A stretch of DNA of 64,000 bases from NCBI RefSeq assembly GCF_002858765.1, contig NZ_PJRP01000006.1, forward strand, positions 176,603 to 240,602, in the 5' to 3' direction. A model generated the notes under the pieces. That model saw only the letters and a program-made list of their open reading frames with translations. It did no database searches and was not told where the DNA came from. A program made the translations under genes and the position numbers. Within the stretch, counting starts at the first letter, position 1. The number at the start of each line of letters is the position of its first letter. This document shows, piece after piece, positions 1 to 8,137 of this stretch. Source of the DNA: Cupriavidus pauculus (GTDB taxonomy: Bacteria > Pseudomonadota > Gammaproteobacteria > Burkholderiales > Burkholderiaceae).

Positions 1-326
1 AGCTGGCGCTGCAGGCCGATGCGCACGTTCTCGCGCACGGTCAGGTGCGGGAACACGGCGGAAATCTGGAACGAGCGGATCACGCCGCGCCGCGCAATCT
101 GGGCGGGCTTCTCGCGCGTGATGTCGATGCCGTTGAAAAGGATGGTGCCCGTGGTGGGCTCCAGGAATTTGGTGAGCAGGTTGAAGCAAGTGGTCTTGCC
201 CGCGCCGTTCGGTCCGATCAAGGCATGGATCGAGCCGCGACGCACCTGCAGGTCCACACCGCTGACCGCCGTGAAGCCCTTGAAGGACTTGGTCAGGTTG
301 CGGACTTCCAGTACGTTGGTAGTCAT
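1..326 (-). CDS. livG: Branched-chain amino acid ABC transporter ATPase, LivG type (N-terminal part, cut by window edge)
   Basis: Cytoplasmic ATPase subunit of a Liv-family importer, hydrolysing ATP to drive uptake. About 108 N-terminal residues are present; the C-terminus lies beyond the left edge. The Walker A motif GPNGAGKTT is at residues 38-46 and the Q-loop region (RSFQI) follows at about residue 79. The ATG at 326 gives the usual short LivG leader before the first beta-strand. It lies downstream of a periplasmic binding protein on the same strand (gap 72 bp, occupied by a hairpin), the common SBP-first order of such operons. The substrate cannot be read from this fragment. Family assignment is secure. 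Confidence 0.9.
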   Translation of the reverse strand, partial: MTTNVLEVRNLTKSFKGFTAVSGVDLQVRRGSIHALIGPNGAGKTTCFNLLTKFLEPTTGTILFNGIDITREKPAQIARRGVIRSFQISAVFPHLTVRENVRIGLQRQ

Positions 327-352
327 TCGTTCGGGAGATAGGGACGTGGGTT

Positions 353-386
353 TTCTCCCCTCTACCGCCAGCGGGAGAGGGGAGAA
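353..386. repeat. GC-rich hairpin between binding-protein and ATPase genes; palindromic repeat copy 1
   Basis: TTCTCCCCTCT (353-363) pairs perfectly with AGAGGGGAGAA (376-386) across a 12-nt loop. It sits between the binding-protein stop and the livG start, where a hairpin can protect the upstream mRNA or attenuate read-through. A related CCCTCT...AGAGGG palindrome occurs at 29390-29422, so it may be a dispersed palindromic repeat. Confidence 0.5.
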
Positions 387-398
387 GAAACCGTGGGT

Positions 399-1610
399 TT
401 ACTTCTTGATGAGCGGGCAGCGCGATTGCGACAGCGGCTGGAAGGCTTCGTCGGCCGGCACGGTGGCCACGAGCTTCAGGTAGTCCCACGGCGACTTCGA
501 GTCCGCGGGCTTCTTCACTTCCATCAGGTACATGTCATGCATCATGCGGCCGTCGGCGCGGATGTAGCCATTCTTGGCAAAGGCGTCGTTGATCTTCGCC
601 TTCTTCAGCGCAGCCATCACGGTGTCCGAATCGTCGCTGCCTGTGGCCTGCACGGCCTTCAGGTACTGCAGCACGGCCGAATAGGTGCCGGCGTGGACCA
701 TGTTCGGCATGCGCTTCATCCGGGCGAAGAAGCGGGTGCCGAAGTCGCGCGTCTGCGGATTCAGGTCCCAGTACCACGCGTCGGTCATCTTCATGCCCTG
801 CGTCAGCTTCAGGCCCAGGCTGTGCACGTCGCTAATCGTCATCAGCAGGCCCACCAGCGTCTGGTTCTTGGGCAGGCCGAAGTCGTTGGCCGCCTTGATC
901 GCGTTGATGGTGTCGCCGCCGCCATTGGCCAGCGCCACGACCTGGGCCTTGGACGCCTGGGCCTGCAGCACGAACGACGAGAAGTCCGATGCGTTCAGCG
1001 GATGCTTGATCTGCCCCACCACGCTGCCGCCCGACGCCTTCACCACGTCGGCGGTGGCGGTTTCCAGCGACGCGCCGAACGCGTAGTCGGCGGTCAGGAA
1101 GTACCAGCTCTTCAGGCCCTGCGTGACCATGGCCTTGCCGGCCACGTTGGCCAGCGCGTACGTGTCGTACACGTAGTGCACGATGTACGGCGAGCATTCC
1201 TCGTTCGTGTGGCGCAGGTTGGCGCCGCCCGTGATCAGCGAAATGCGCTTCTTTTCCGAGGCGATGCGCGATACGGCCAGCGCAACCGACGAATTGGGCA
1301 GGTCGACGATGGTGTCCACGCCGTCACGGTCGATCCACTCGCGCGCGCGGGCGCTGCCGATGTCGGCCTTGTTCTGGTGGTCGGCGGTGACCAGTTCGAT
1401 CTTCTTGCCGGGCAGGCCGTTGCCAAAGTCCTCGATGGCCATCCTGGCGGCTTCGACGGACCCCTTGCCGGCGTAGTCCAGATAGACGCCGGACAGGTCG
1501 GTCATCACGCCGATCTTGACGACATCGCCCGAAATGGCCGCGCTGGCGGCGCCGGCAAAGGCGGACAGGCTGCACGCCAGGGCGGCGGACAGCAGGGTGG
1601 CTCGCTTCAT
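399..1610 (-). CDS. Branched-chain amino acid ABC transporter substrate-binding protein (LivJ/LivK family)
   Basis: Periplasmic ligand-binding component, 403 aa, the usual length for periplasmic binding proteins of the leucine-binding type I fold. Residues 1-24 form a Sec signal peptide ending ASA, followed by a mature chain opening with the typical strand VVKIGVMTDLSGVY. The chain ends in a late cysteine-containing segment common in Burkholderiaceae paralogues. It is followed on the same strand by the livG ATPase, so the two belong to one import operon whose permeases are outside the window. The P5C dehydrogenase upstream, on the same strand 49 bp away, suggests that an amino acid converging on glutamate is imported, but this is inference. 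These families are very paralogous, so the ligand is unknown. Confidence 0.9.
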   Translation of the reverse strand: MKRATLLSAALACSLSAFAGAASAAISGDVVKIGVMTDLSGVYLDYAGKGSVEAARMAIEDFGNGLPGKKIELVTADHQNKADIGSARAREWIDRDGVDTIVDLPNSSVALAVSRIASEKKRISLITGGANLRHTNEECSPYIVHYVYDTYALANVAGKAMVTQGLKSWYFLTADYAFGASLETATADVVKASGGSVVGQIKHPLNASDFSSFVLQAQASKAQVVALANGGGDTINAIKAANDFGLPKNQTLVGLLMTISDVHSLGLKLTQGMKMTDAWYWDLNPQTRDFGTRFFARMKRMPNMVHAGTYSAVLQYLKAVQATGSDDSDTVMAALKKAKINDAFAKNGYIRADGRMMHDMYLMEVKKPADSKSPWDYLKLVATVPADEAFQPLSQSRCPLIKK

Positions 1611-1659
1611 CTTCTTATCTCCGTGGTGGTGTGGCTCGAAATCAGTCAGGCGGGCGGTC

Positions 1660-3285
1660 TCAGGCCGCCATGTGCGGGTAGCGGTAGTCGGCCGGCGGCA
1701 CGAACGTCTCCTTGACCGTGCGCGGCGACACCCAGCGCAGCAGGTTCAGCGGCGACCCGGCCTTGTCATTGGTGCCGCTGCGGCGCGCGCCGCCAAACGG
1801 CTGCTGGCCCACCACGGCGCCCGTGGGCTTGTCGTTGATGTAGAAGTTGCCGGCGGCAAAGCGCAGGGCGTCGGACGCCTGTGCGATGGCGGCGCGGTCT
1901 GTGGCAAAGACGGCGCCGGTCAGCGCGTACGGGCTGGTGCCGTCCACCAGTGCCAGCACTTCGGGCCACTGCCTGTCGGCGTAGACGTAGACGCTCAGCA
2001 CCGGGCCGAACAGCTCGGTTTCCATCAGCGTGTGGCGCGGGTTGTCCACTTCGAGCACGGTGGGGTCGATGAAGTAGCCCACGCTGTCGTCGGCGCGGCC
2101 ACCCGTTACCACCTTCACGGCGCTGTCCTGCGCGGCACGTTGCAGGTGTCCGGCGATGCGGTCGAAGGCGCGACGGTCGATCACGGCACCCATGAAGTTG
2201 GTGAAGTCGGTCACATCGCCCATGCGGATGGTCTCGACCATGGCCACCAGGCGCTCGCGCACCTTGGGCCACAGCGAAGCGGGGACGTAGGCGCGCGACG
2301 CGGCGCTGCATTTCTGGCCCTGGTATTCAAAGGCGCCGCGCAGCAGCGCCACGGCCAGCGTGTCCGCGTCGGCGGACGGATGCGCCAGCACAAAGTCCTT
2401 GCCGCCCGTTTCGCCAACCAGGCGCGGATAGCCGCGATAGCGCAACACGTTGCGGCCTACCTCGCCCCACAGCGTGTCGAACACGGCAGTCGAGCCGGTG
2501 AAGTGGATGCCGGCCAGCTCCGGACGCGCCAGCACCGCGTTGCTGACCGCCACCGGGTCGCCGGGCACGAAGTTGATGACGCCCTTGGGCAGGCCGGCGG
2601 CCTCCAGCAGCTCCATGAACAGGTAGTTCGACAGCGACGCCGTGGCGGCCGGCTTCCACAGCACCGTGTTGCCCATCAGCGCCGGCGCGATGGCCAGGTT
2701 GCCGCCGATGGCCGTGAAGTTGAACGGTGTCACGGCATAGACGAAGCCTTCCAGCGGGCGGTACTCGAGGTGGTTGCGCAGGCCCGGCGACGAAATCGGC
2801 TGGCCGGCGGCCAGTTCGTGCGCGAACTGCACGTTGAAGCGCAGGAAGTCGATCAGTTCGCAAGCTGCGTCGATTTCGGCCTGGTAGGCGGTCTTGCCCT
2901 GGCCGAGCATGGTCGCCGCGTTCAGCTTTGCGCGCCACGGGCCGGCCAGCAGGTCGGCCGCCTTGAGGAAGACAGCCGAACGGTCGGCCAGCGAGGCCTG
3001 GCTCCAGTCGCGCTGCGCCGAGACCGCGGCGCCGATGGCGGCATCGATGGTTGCCTGATCGGCGTTGTGGATGCGGCCCAGGCGTTGCGCGTGGGCGTGC
3101 GGGGCGCAGACGTCGGTGGTGTTGCCGCTGGCAATGCGCTCGCCGCCGACCACAGCGGGAATCTCCTGGACGCGGGCCTGCTGGACGGCCAGTTCGGCGG
3201 TCAGGGCTTGGCGTTCGGCACTGTCCGGCGCGTACGACAGAACGGTTTCGTTAATGGCTTTTGGATAGAGATTGTTTGCAGACAT
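1660..3285 (-). CDS. pruA: L-glutamate gamma-semialdehyde (P5C) dehydrogenase, monofunctional
   Basis: NAD-dependent aldehyde dehydrogenase oxidising glutamate-gamma-semialdehyde (from P5C) to glutamate. At 541 aa it matches the stand-alone P5CDH family (mammalian ALDH4A1 type) rather than a PutA fusion. The general-base glutamate is about residue 292 (ETGGK) and the catalytic cysteine about residue 326 (GQKCSA). The mid-protein PFNFTAIGGN segment is the family's Rossmann/substrate region. ATG at 3285 is the first in-frame start. The gene is divergent from a GntR regulator across 118 bp holding a perfect palindrome at 3323-3334, so repression by that regulator with relief by a substrate-related ligand is likely. 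Family confidence is high; the physiological source of P5C (proline, ornithine, hydroxyproline) is not visible. Confidence 0.9.
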   Translation of the reverse strand: MSANNLYPKAINETVLSYAPDSAERQALTAELAVQQARVQEIPAVVGGERIASGNTTDVCAPHAHAQRLGRIHNADQATIDAAIGAAVSAQRDWSQASLADRSAVFLKAADLLAGPWRAKLNAATMLGQGKTAYQAEIDAACELIDFLRFNVQFAHELAAGQPISSPGLRNHLEYRPLEGFVYAVTPFNFTAIGGNLAIAPALMGNTVLWKPAATASLSNYLFMELLEAAGLPKGVINFVPGDPVAVSNAVLARPELAGIHFTGSTAVFDTLWGEVGRNVLRYRGYPRLVGETGGKDFVLAHPSADADTLAVALLRGAFEYQGQKCSAASRAYVPASLWPKVRERLVAMVETIRMGDVTDFTNFMGAVIDRRAFDRIAGHLQRAAQDSAVKVVTGGRADDSVGYFIDPTVLEVDNPRHTLMETELFGPVLSVYVYADRQWPEVLALVDGTSPYALTGAVFATDRAAIAQASDALRFAAGNFYINDKPTGAVVGQQPFGGARRSGTNDKAGSPLNLLRWVSPRTVKETFVPPADYRYPHMAA

Positions 3286-3322
3286 ATACGACTGTTAGGC
3301 TATTGGATATGTGGTTTACTAA

Positions 3323-3334
3323 ATTGGATCCAAT
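3323..3334. promoter_or_regulatory. Candidate GntR operator, perfect palindrome ATTGGATCCAAT
   Basis: ATTGGATCCAAT is its own reverse complement and lies in the pruA/gntR divergent gap. A half-copy, ATTGGATA, is at 3302-3309. From established knowledge the same 12-mer is the operator of the GntR-family vanillate repressor VanR of Caulobacter. Binding by the adjacent regulator is inferred. Confidence 0.6.
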
Positions 3335-3403
3335 ATAGCAGCGCAAATATTCAGGCACAATAGGGACCTCACTCGAATCGCACACCGATCTCCAGCACTT
3401 CCC

Positions 3404-4075
3404 ATGTCCACGCAAACGGGCCGCGCAAGCGCCCCTACCAAGGGTTTACCCCAGATCATTCGCGACCAGCTTCGCTTCGACATCCTGAAAGGCACGCTGC
3501 CGGCCGGTGCCCAGTTGCGCCAGGACGCACTGGCCGAGCGCTTCAATGCGAGCCGGATTCCGGTGCGCGAGGCGCTGCGCCAGCTTGAAACGGAGGGATT
3601 GGTGACCTACCAGCGCAACCGTGGCGCGGTGGTGTCAGGCATGGATGTGACGCAGATCTGCGAGCTGCTGGATATCCGCGTGGCGCTGGAATGCCATGCG
3701 GCGCGGCTGGGCGTGCCGAACATGGTCCAGCAGGATTTCCAGCAGATGCAGGAAATCCTCGACGCGTACTCGCAGTCGGAATCGCTGGTGGAGTGGGCCG
3801 AATACAACAGGCGCTTTCACCTGGCGCTGTGCGCGCCGGCCAACAACCGCAAGCTGCGCCGGCTGATCGAGGAGTTCTGTCTCAATACAGACCGCTACAC
3901 GCACGAGCAGATGTCGCTGGCCACCGGCAAGGAAGGGCCGCAGGCCGACCACTACCGCATTCTGGAAGCGTGCAAGGCGCGCGATGCGGAGGCGGTGGCG
4001 AAACTGCTGGAGGAACACATCCTCGAAACCAAGCGCAACCTGCTGGCCAGCGAGCGGATGAAGGAAGAGGATTGA
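3404..4075 (+). CDS. GntR family transcriptional regulator (FCD/FadR-type C-terminal domain)
   Basis: DNA-binding regulator of 223 aa. The winged helix-turn-helix spans about residues 15-85, with the typical segments LRQDALAERFNASRIPVREALRQL and TYQRNRGAVVS split across recognition helix and wing. An all-helical FCD effector domain follows (about 95-215), with the conserved RRFHLAL metal/ligand-pocket region near residue 140. The ATG at 3404 gives the normal short N-terminal extension. Divergent from pruA and probably controlling it, and itself, through the palindrome at 3323-3334. The effector is unknown; an amino-acid-derived acid would fit. Family assignment is secure, the regulon is inferred. 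Confidence 0.9.
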   Translation: MSTQTGRASAPTKGLPQIIRDQLRFDILKGTLPAGAQLRQDALAERFNASRIPVREALRQLETEGLVTYQRNRGAVVSGMDVTQICELLDIRVALECHAARLGVPNMVQQDFQQMQEILDAYSQSESLVEWAEYNRRFHLALCAPANNRKLRRLIEEFCLNTDRYTHEQMSLATGKEGPQADHYRILEACKARDAEAVAKLLEEHILETKRNLLASERMKEED

Positions 4076-4170
4076 GAGGGTGCGGCAGGGCGACGGGTTG
4101 AGGTCGGCGGGCGTGGCCGGGCGGCCTGGATGACCGCGGTGGCCGCGGCAGCCCTGGCAGCTCCCGTCCC

Positions 4171-4779
4171 TTAGCCCGGATGCACGACGACCAGCAGCGC
4201 CGTCGCCACGCTCTTGCCCGGATTGGCAATCGCATGGGTCACATCCGCGCCGTAGCGCGCGGTTTCGCCATGCTTCAGTTTCTTTTCATCGCCCGCTGAC
4301 CGCACGGTCATGGCCCCGCCAAGCACCGACAAGTGCTCTTGCGTACCCGCCTCGTGCGGCTCGGACGCCAGCACGCCCCCCGGCTGGATCGTCAATTCAT
4401 ACCATTCAAAGCGCCCGGCCAGGTCGATCGGCCCCAGGATGCGCAGTTCGCAGCGCCCGTCCGGGCTTTTCAGCGCCGGCACCGCGTGCGCCTGAACCAC
4501 CGTCACGGCAGGCGCCGAGGCGGATTCCGACCCCTGCGCCAGAAAGTCCGTCAGGCTCACACCTAGCGCATTGGCCAGCCGCCACAGCACCGCCACGGTG
4601 GGATTGGCCAGGTTCCGTTCGATCTGCGACAGCATAGACTTGGAGACACCGGCGCGACGCGACAGGTCGTCCAGCGACAACTGCTGGCTTTGCCGCAGCG
4701 CCTGCAGGGCGCTGCCCACCGCCGGCGGGCCATCGACGGCCGCAGGCGGCTTGACGGATGAGGGTTGCGTCATCGACAT
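4171..4779 (-). CDS. XRE-family regulator with C-terminal cupin domain
   Basis: Regulator of about 202 aa. An N-terminal lambda-type helix-turn-helix (residues ~35-90; [20 protein letters not shown]) is joined to a small cupin barrel (~120-200) of the class that senses amino acids, polyamines or other small metabolites. I chose the ATG at 4779 (MSMTQ...); a GTG at 4797 would add six residues but lies inside the dyad cluster, and an ATG at 4773 is also possible. It is divergent from kbl-tdh, so it is the obvious candidate regulator of threonine/glycine catabolism. The binding sites proposed at 4782-4840 overlap both promoters, which suggests autoregulation. The ligand is unknown. Confidence 0.88.
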   Translation of the reverse strand: MSMTQPSSVKPPAAVDGPPAVGSALQALRQSQQLSLDDLSRRAGVSKSMLSQIERNLANPTVAVLWRLANALGVSLTDFLAQGSESASAPAVTVVQAHAVPALKSPDGRCELRILGPIDLAGRFEWYELTIQPGGVLASEPHEAGTQEHLSVLGGAMTVRSAGDEKKLKHGETARYGADVTHAIANPGKSVATALLVVVHPG

Positions 4780-4781
4780 CT

Positions 4782-4840
4782 GTTCGTTATAGTACACAAC
4801 ACGTTCGATATATAGAACACGTTCGATTTATCGATCGAAC
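4782..4840. promoter_or_regulatory. Cluster of GTTCG dyads between XRE-cupin gene and kbl
   Basis: GTTCG recurs at 4782, 4803 and 4821. The 12-mer AACACGTTCGAT is directly repeated at 4798-4809 and 4816-4827. GTTCGATATATAGAAC (4803-4818) is a near-palindrome with one mismatched pair, and GTTCGAT-N6-ATCGAAC (4821-4840) is a perfect inverted repeat. The AT-rich spacers resemble promoter elements. It is probably the operator of the XRE-cupin regulator; no binding has been shown. Confidence 0.6.
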
Positions 4841-4871
4841 GATCCGAGACACTACCATTGGGAGTCTGGCC

Positions 4872-6074
4872 ATGTCGAGTGCCGAGGCTTTTTATGCATC
4901 GATCCGCGCCGAAGTCGATGCCATCCGCGACGCGGGGCTGTACAAGCGCGAGCGCATCATCGCCACGCCGCAGGGCGCCACCATCCGCACGGCGGACGGG
5001 CGCGAGGTCATCAACCTGTGTGCCAACAACTATCTTGGACTGTCGTCGCACCCGAAGGTGATGGAAGCCGCCCACGCCGCGTTGCGCACGCATGGCTACG
5101 GGATGTCGTCGGTGCGCTTCATCTGCGGCACGCAGGACGTGCACAAGGAACTGGAAGCCAGGCTGGCCAGCTTTCTGGGCACCGAAGACACCATCCTCTA
5201 CGGCTCGGCCTTCGATGCCAACGGCGGGTTGTTTGAAACCCTGCTGGGCCCCGAAGACGCCGTAATCAGCGACGAACTGAACCATGCGTCGATCATCGAT
5301 GGCATCCGCCTGTCGAAGGCGCGCCGCTACCGCTACAAGCACAACGACCTGGACGACCTGCGCGCGCAGTTGGAGCAGGCCGACGTCGAGGGCGCACGCT
5401 TCAAGCTGGTATTCAGCGACGGCGTGTTCTCGATGGACGGCACCGTGGCGCGCCTGGACGAGATCCGCAAGATCTGCGACGACCACGGCGCGCTGCTGGG
5501 CATCGACGAATGCCATGCCACCGGCTTCATGGGCAAGCGCGGCCGCGGCACGCACGAGGCGCGCGGCGTGTTCGGCAAGATCGACATCATCACCGGCACG
5601 CTAGGCAAGGCGCTGGGCGGGGCATCGGGCGGCTTCACCGCTGCCCGCAAGGAAGTGGTCGAACTGCTGCGTCAGCGATCGCGGCCATACCTGTTCTCGA
5701 ATACGGTGGCGCCGGCCATCGTGGGCGGCAGCATCGCCGTGCTGGACCTGCTGGAAGCCAGCACCGAACTGCGCGACCGCCTGGAGCAGAACACGAAGTT
5801 CTTCCGCGACGGCATCGTGAAGCTTGGCTACGACATCAAGCCCGGCGACCATCCGATCGTGCCGATCATGGTGTACGACGCTGAAAAAGCGCAGAAGCTG
5901 GCCGACCGCCTGCTGGAACTGGGCGTCTACGTGGTGGGCTTCTTCTATCCCGTGGTGCCGAAGGGCCAGGCGCGCATCCGCGTGCAGATGAGCGCGATCC
6001 ACGATGAAAGCACGTTGCGTCCCGCACTGGACGCGTTCGCCCAGGCCGGGCGCGAGCTGGGACTGATTCCATGA
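4872..6074 (+). CDS. kbl: Glycine C-acetyltransferase (2-amino-3-ketobutyrate CoA ligase)
   Basis: PLP enzyme that cleaves 2-amino-3-ketobutyrate with CoA into glycine and acetyl-CoA, the second step of threonine breakdown. The ATG at 4872, preceded by GGGAG, yields 400 aa, close to the 398 aa of the E. coli enzyme; longer upstream readings run into the operator cluster and lack a ribosome binding site. The alpha-oxoamine synthase fold is complete. The PLP lysine is about residue 246 in TLGKALGG, with the cofactor-stacking SDELNHAS and the IDECHATG aspartate present. Its stop overlaps the tdh start (ATGA), so the two are translationally coupled and the unstable intermediate can be passed on quickly. 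Confidence 0.96.
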   Translation: MSSAEAFYASIRAEVDAIRDAGLYKRERIIATPQGATIRTADGREVINLCANNYLGLSSHPKVMEAAHAALRTHGYGMSSVRFICGTQDVHKELEARLASFLGTEDTILYGSAFDANGGLFETLLGPEDAVISDELNHASIIDGIRLSKARRYRYKHNDLDDLRAQLEQADVEGARFKLVFSDGVFSMDGTVARLDEIRKICDDHGALLGIDECHATGFMGKRGRGTHEARGVFGKIDIITGTLGKALGGASGGFTAARKEVVELLRQRSRPYLFSNTVAPAIVGGSIAVLDLLEASTELRDRLEQNTKFFRDGIVKLGYDIKPGDHPIVPIMVYDAEKAQKLADRLLELGVYVVGFFYPVVPKGQARIRVQMSAIHDESTLRPALDAFAQAGRELGLIP

Positions 6075-7054
6075 CTGACGCAGTACACAACGCCGTGCCG
6101 AAGATCCTGATCATCGGCGCCAACGGGCAACTGGGCTCGGAACTGGCGCTGGCGCTGGCCGAGCGCTATGGCCGCGAGCAGGTGGTGACGTCCGACGTGG
6201 TGCCCACCGGGCGCCACGTGCACATCGCCCATGAAATGCTCAATGTCACCGACCGGGGCGAGCTGACCACGGTGATCGAGCGGCATGGCATCAACCAGAT
6301 CTACCTGCTGGCGGCGGCCTTGTCCGCCACGGGCGAGAAGGCGCCGCAATGGGCCTGGAACCTGAACATGACGGGCTTGCTGAACGTGCTGGAAGCCGCG
6401 CGCCATCATGGCATCCAGCGCGTGTTCTGGCCCAGTTCGATTGCCGCGTTCGGGCCCACCACGCCGCGCGTGGATACCCCGCAGAAGACCGTCATGGAGC
6501 CCACCACGGTCTATGGCATCTCCAAGCAGGCCGGCGAGGGCTGGTGCCGCTGGTACTTCGAGAACCACGGCGTGGATGTGCGCAGCCTGCGCTATCCGGG
6601 CCTGATCTCGCACAAGACCCCACCCGGCGGCGGCACCACCGACTATGCGGTCGACATCTTCCACTACGCGGTGCGCGGCGAGCCCTATACCTGCTTTCTG
6701 AACGCCGACGAGCGTCTGCCGATGATGTACATGCCCGACGCCATCCGCGCCACGCTGGAGCTGATGGACGCCCCGCGCGACGCGGTGCGCGAGCGCGGCA
6801 GCTATAACCTGGCCGGCATGAGCTTCACGCCGGCCGAGATTGCCGCGGCGATCCGCAAGCGCGAACCGGGCTTCGAGATCCGCTACGAAGCCGATTACCG
6901 GCAGGCCATCGCACAGGGCTGGCCCGACTCGATCGATGACAGCGCCGCGCGGCAGGACTGGGGCTGGCAGCCGCAATACGGCTTGCAGGAGATGGTCGAC
7001 GACATGCTGGAGAACCTGCGGGCGACGGCCGGCGCGGTGGTCGCGGCGGGCTGA
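6071..7054 (+). CDS. tdh: L-threonine 3-dehydrogenase, short-chain (epimerase-like) type
   Basis: NAD-dependent oxidation of L-threonine to 2-amino-3-ketobutyrate, substrate of Kbl. The protein (327 aa) is of the extended SDR/UDP-sugar-epimerase type, not the zinc medium-chain type of E. coli. The Rossmann glycine motif GANGQLG is near residues 14-20, and the catalytic pair is Tyr148/Lys152 in VYGISK. The active-site serine segment WPSSIAAFG and the RYPGLISH substrate-loop region are present. ATG overlaps the kbl stop by four bases. The operon order kbl-tdh is conserved in many proteobacteria. Downstream it is convergent with the pseudopilin genes (45-bp gap). Confidence 0.93.
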   Translation: MTDAVHNAVPKILIIGANGQLGSELALALAERYGREQVVTSDVVPTGRHVHIAHEMLNVTDRGELTTVIERHGINQIYLLAAALSATGEKAPQWAWNLNMTGLLNVLEAARHHGIQRVFWPSSIAAFGPTTPRVDTPQKTVMEPTTVYGISKQAGEGWCRWYFENHGVDVRSLRYPGLISHKTPPGGGTTDYAVDIFHYAVRGEPYTCFLNADERLPMMYMPDAIRATLELMDAPRDAVRERGSYNLAGMSFTPAEIAAAIRKREPGFEIRYEADYRQAIAQGWPDSIDDSAARQDWGWQPQYGLQEMVDDMLENLRATAGAVVAAG

Positions 7055-7099
7055 CTGCGCGATGACGGCAGGGTGGCGCCACGATGACGGCGCGGCCCT

Positions 7100-7585
7100 T
7101 CAGTCCTGGTCGGGCTGTCCGGGCCAGTACGCGAAGCGCCAGTCCGCATAGCTGCCGGCCTGGGCAAAGGCGGCTTCTTCCACAGCGAAGTTGCCCTGCC
7201 TGAGCGGCCGAAGGGTCGACAGGCTGTGCACGCCCAGGAAGCCGTCGCCAGGCGCTGGCAGGTACTGCCAGTCTCCGCCGGTCATGGGGTCGCGCCATGC
7301 GCGGCGCAGCCATCGACGCGGCTGGCTGCCGCGCAGGTCCTCCACCAGGTCGTCGAGCGTGCGCGGATAGCTGCCGTCGCCGTTCTCGACATAGCGCCGG
7401 ATCGCCACCTGAATCTCGCGGCCCACGTGATGCAGCGTAATTTCCCGCTCGCGCTGGGCGCGCATCCGCCAGACATCGCCAACCTTCATCAGGTAGATGC
7501 CCGTCACCGCCACGGCGACCAGACACAGCACCAGCGCAAAGCCGCGCCGGCGCGCGGCGCTAGAGATCCTCGAACGGCGTGCCAT
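7100..7585 (-). CDS. Type II secretion-like pseudopilin, atypical (lacks Glu5)
   Basis: 161-aa protein starting at the ATG at 7585, overlapping the end of the upstream pseudopilin gene by 26 bp. It has a basic leader (RRRG), then a prepilin-like G-F cleavage site and a hydrophobic segment (FALVLCLVAVAVTG), followed by a pilin-like helix and a soluble domain with YPRTLDDLVED and a DPMTGGDW turn resembling the GspG calcium-loop region. Position 5 of the mature helix is leucine rather than glutamate, as in some minor pseudopilins (GspK type). No secretin, ATPase or prepilin peptidase is nearby. Its function is unknown; it may cap or seed a short pilus with its neighbour. Confidence 0.72.
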   Translation of the reverse strand: MARRSRISSAARRRGFALVLCLVAVAVTGIYLMKVGDVWRMRAQREREITLHHVGREIQVAIRRYVENGDGSYPRTLDDLVEDLRGSQPRRWLRRAWRDPMTGGDWQYLPAPGDGFLGVHSLSTLRPLRQGNFAVEEAAFAQAGSYADWRFAYWPGQPDQD

Positions 7586-7997
7586 CGCGGGTCTGGCCAG
7601 GGGCGGTACTTCGCACATCGAAAACGCCTTCGGGTGCCTGCCGGTCATAGGCAGTGCCGTCCGACATCGGCGGGGAGACGAACCGCCACGCCGTGGTACT
7701 GCGCAGGATCGGGTCCACCGGAATCTGGCGCAGATACGACTGCGCCACCAGTGCTTCCAGCGATGGCGGATAGTCGCCATGGTCGGCGTGGAACCGGTCG
7801 ATGGCTTCACGCATTGTCAGCAGGTTGTGCCGCAGGACCACTTCCTCGGCGCGGTCGGTCTGGGTCGCGTAGCGCGGTACGACCAGTGTCATCAATGCGG
7901 CCATGATGGCCAGCACCACCAGCAACTCGATCAGCGTGAACCCGGCACGCGTGTGCGTGTTGGCCGATGGGCCGGGGCGGCTGGCGATGCGTCTCAT
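7560..7997 (-). CDS. GspG-like type II secretion pseudopilin
   Basis: 145 aa. A short basic leader ends in the class III signal site G-FTLIELLVVLAIMAAL (cleavage about residue 19), with the conserved Glu5 of mature pilins. A long alpha-1 helix and a soluble domain follow; the soluble domain carries DYPPSLEALV and the PVDPILRSTTAW segment typical of major pseudopilins. The gene is followed by a second pseudopilin whose start overlaps its stop. An orphan pair outside a gsp operon; the partner machinery must be elsewhere. Subfamily is uncertain (GspG versus GspH), and the role is unknown. Confidence 0.8.
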   Translation of the reverse strand: MRRIASRPGPSANTHTRAGFTLIELLVVLAIMAALMTLVVPRYATQTDRAEEVVLRHNLLTMREAIDRFHADHGDYPPSLEALVAQSYLRQIPVDPILRSTTAWRFVSPPMSDGTAYDRQAPEGVFDVRSTAPGQTRDGTPFEDL

Positions 7998-8088
7998 TGG
8001 CTGAATTCAAAGGTCGGCGTCGCCGGACGGGGCGGGCGCTGAGTCGCCGGCGCCTATGTCGCATGAGCCGCTTGCCATGAACTAGTTC

Positions 8089-8105
8089 GCAAAGAAATCA
8101 TTTGC
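8089..8105. promoter_or_regulatory. Candidate MarR operator, GCAAA-N7-TTTGC
   Basis: A perfect 5-bp inverted repeat with a 7-bp spacer in an AT-rich stretch upstream of the marR start; AATTAATT at 8111-8118 is a second small palindrome. The position fits an autorepressed MarR-efflux operon. Weak by itself because the arms are short. Confidence 0.4.
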
Positions 8106-8137
8106 ATTCTAATTAATTCACGTCTATCATTCGACCC

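Noticed and set aside
393-1715. Long rightward open frame opposite the binding-protein gene
   Set aside because: Low-complexity His/Arg/Gly-rich translation typical of the antisense of high-GC genes; the leftward frame encodes a textbook signal peptide and periplasmic binding protein.
4758-4871. Upstream extension of kbl to an ATG at 4758
   Set aside because: The added residues run through the operator cluster, lack a ribosome binding site and are not part of known Kbl proteins; ATG 4872 gives the standard length.
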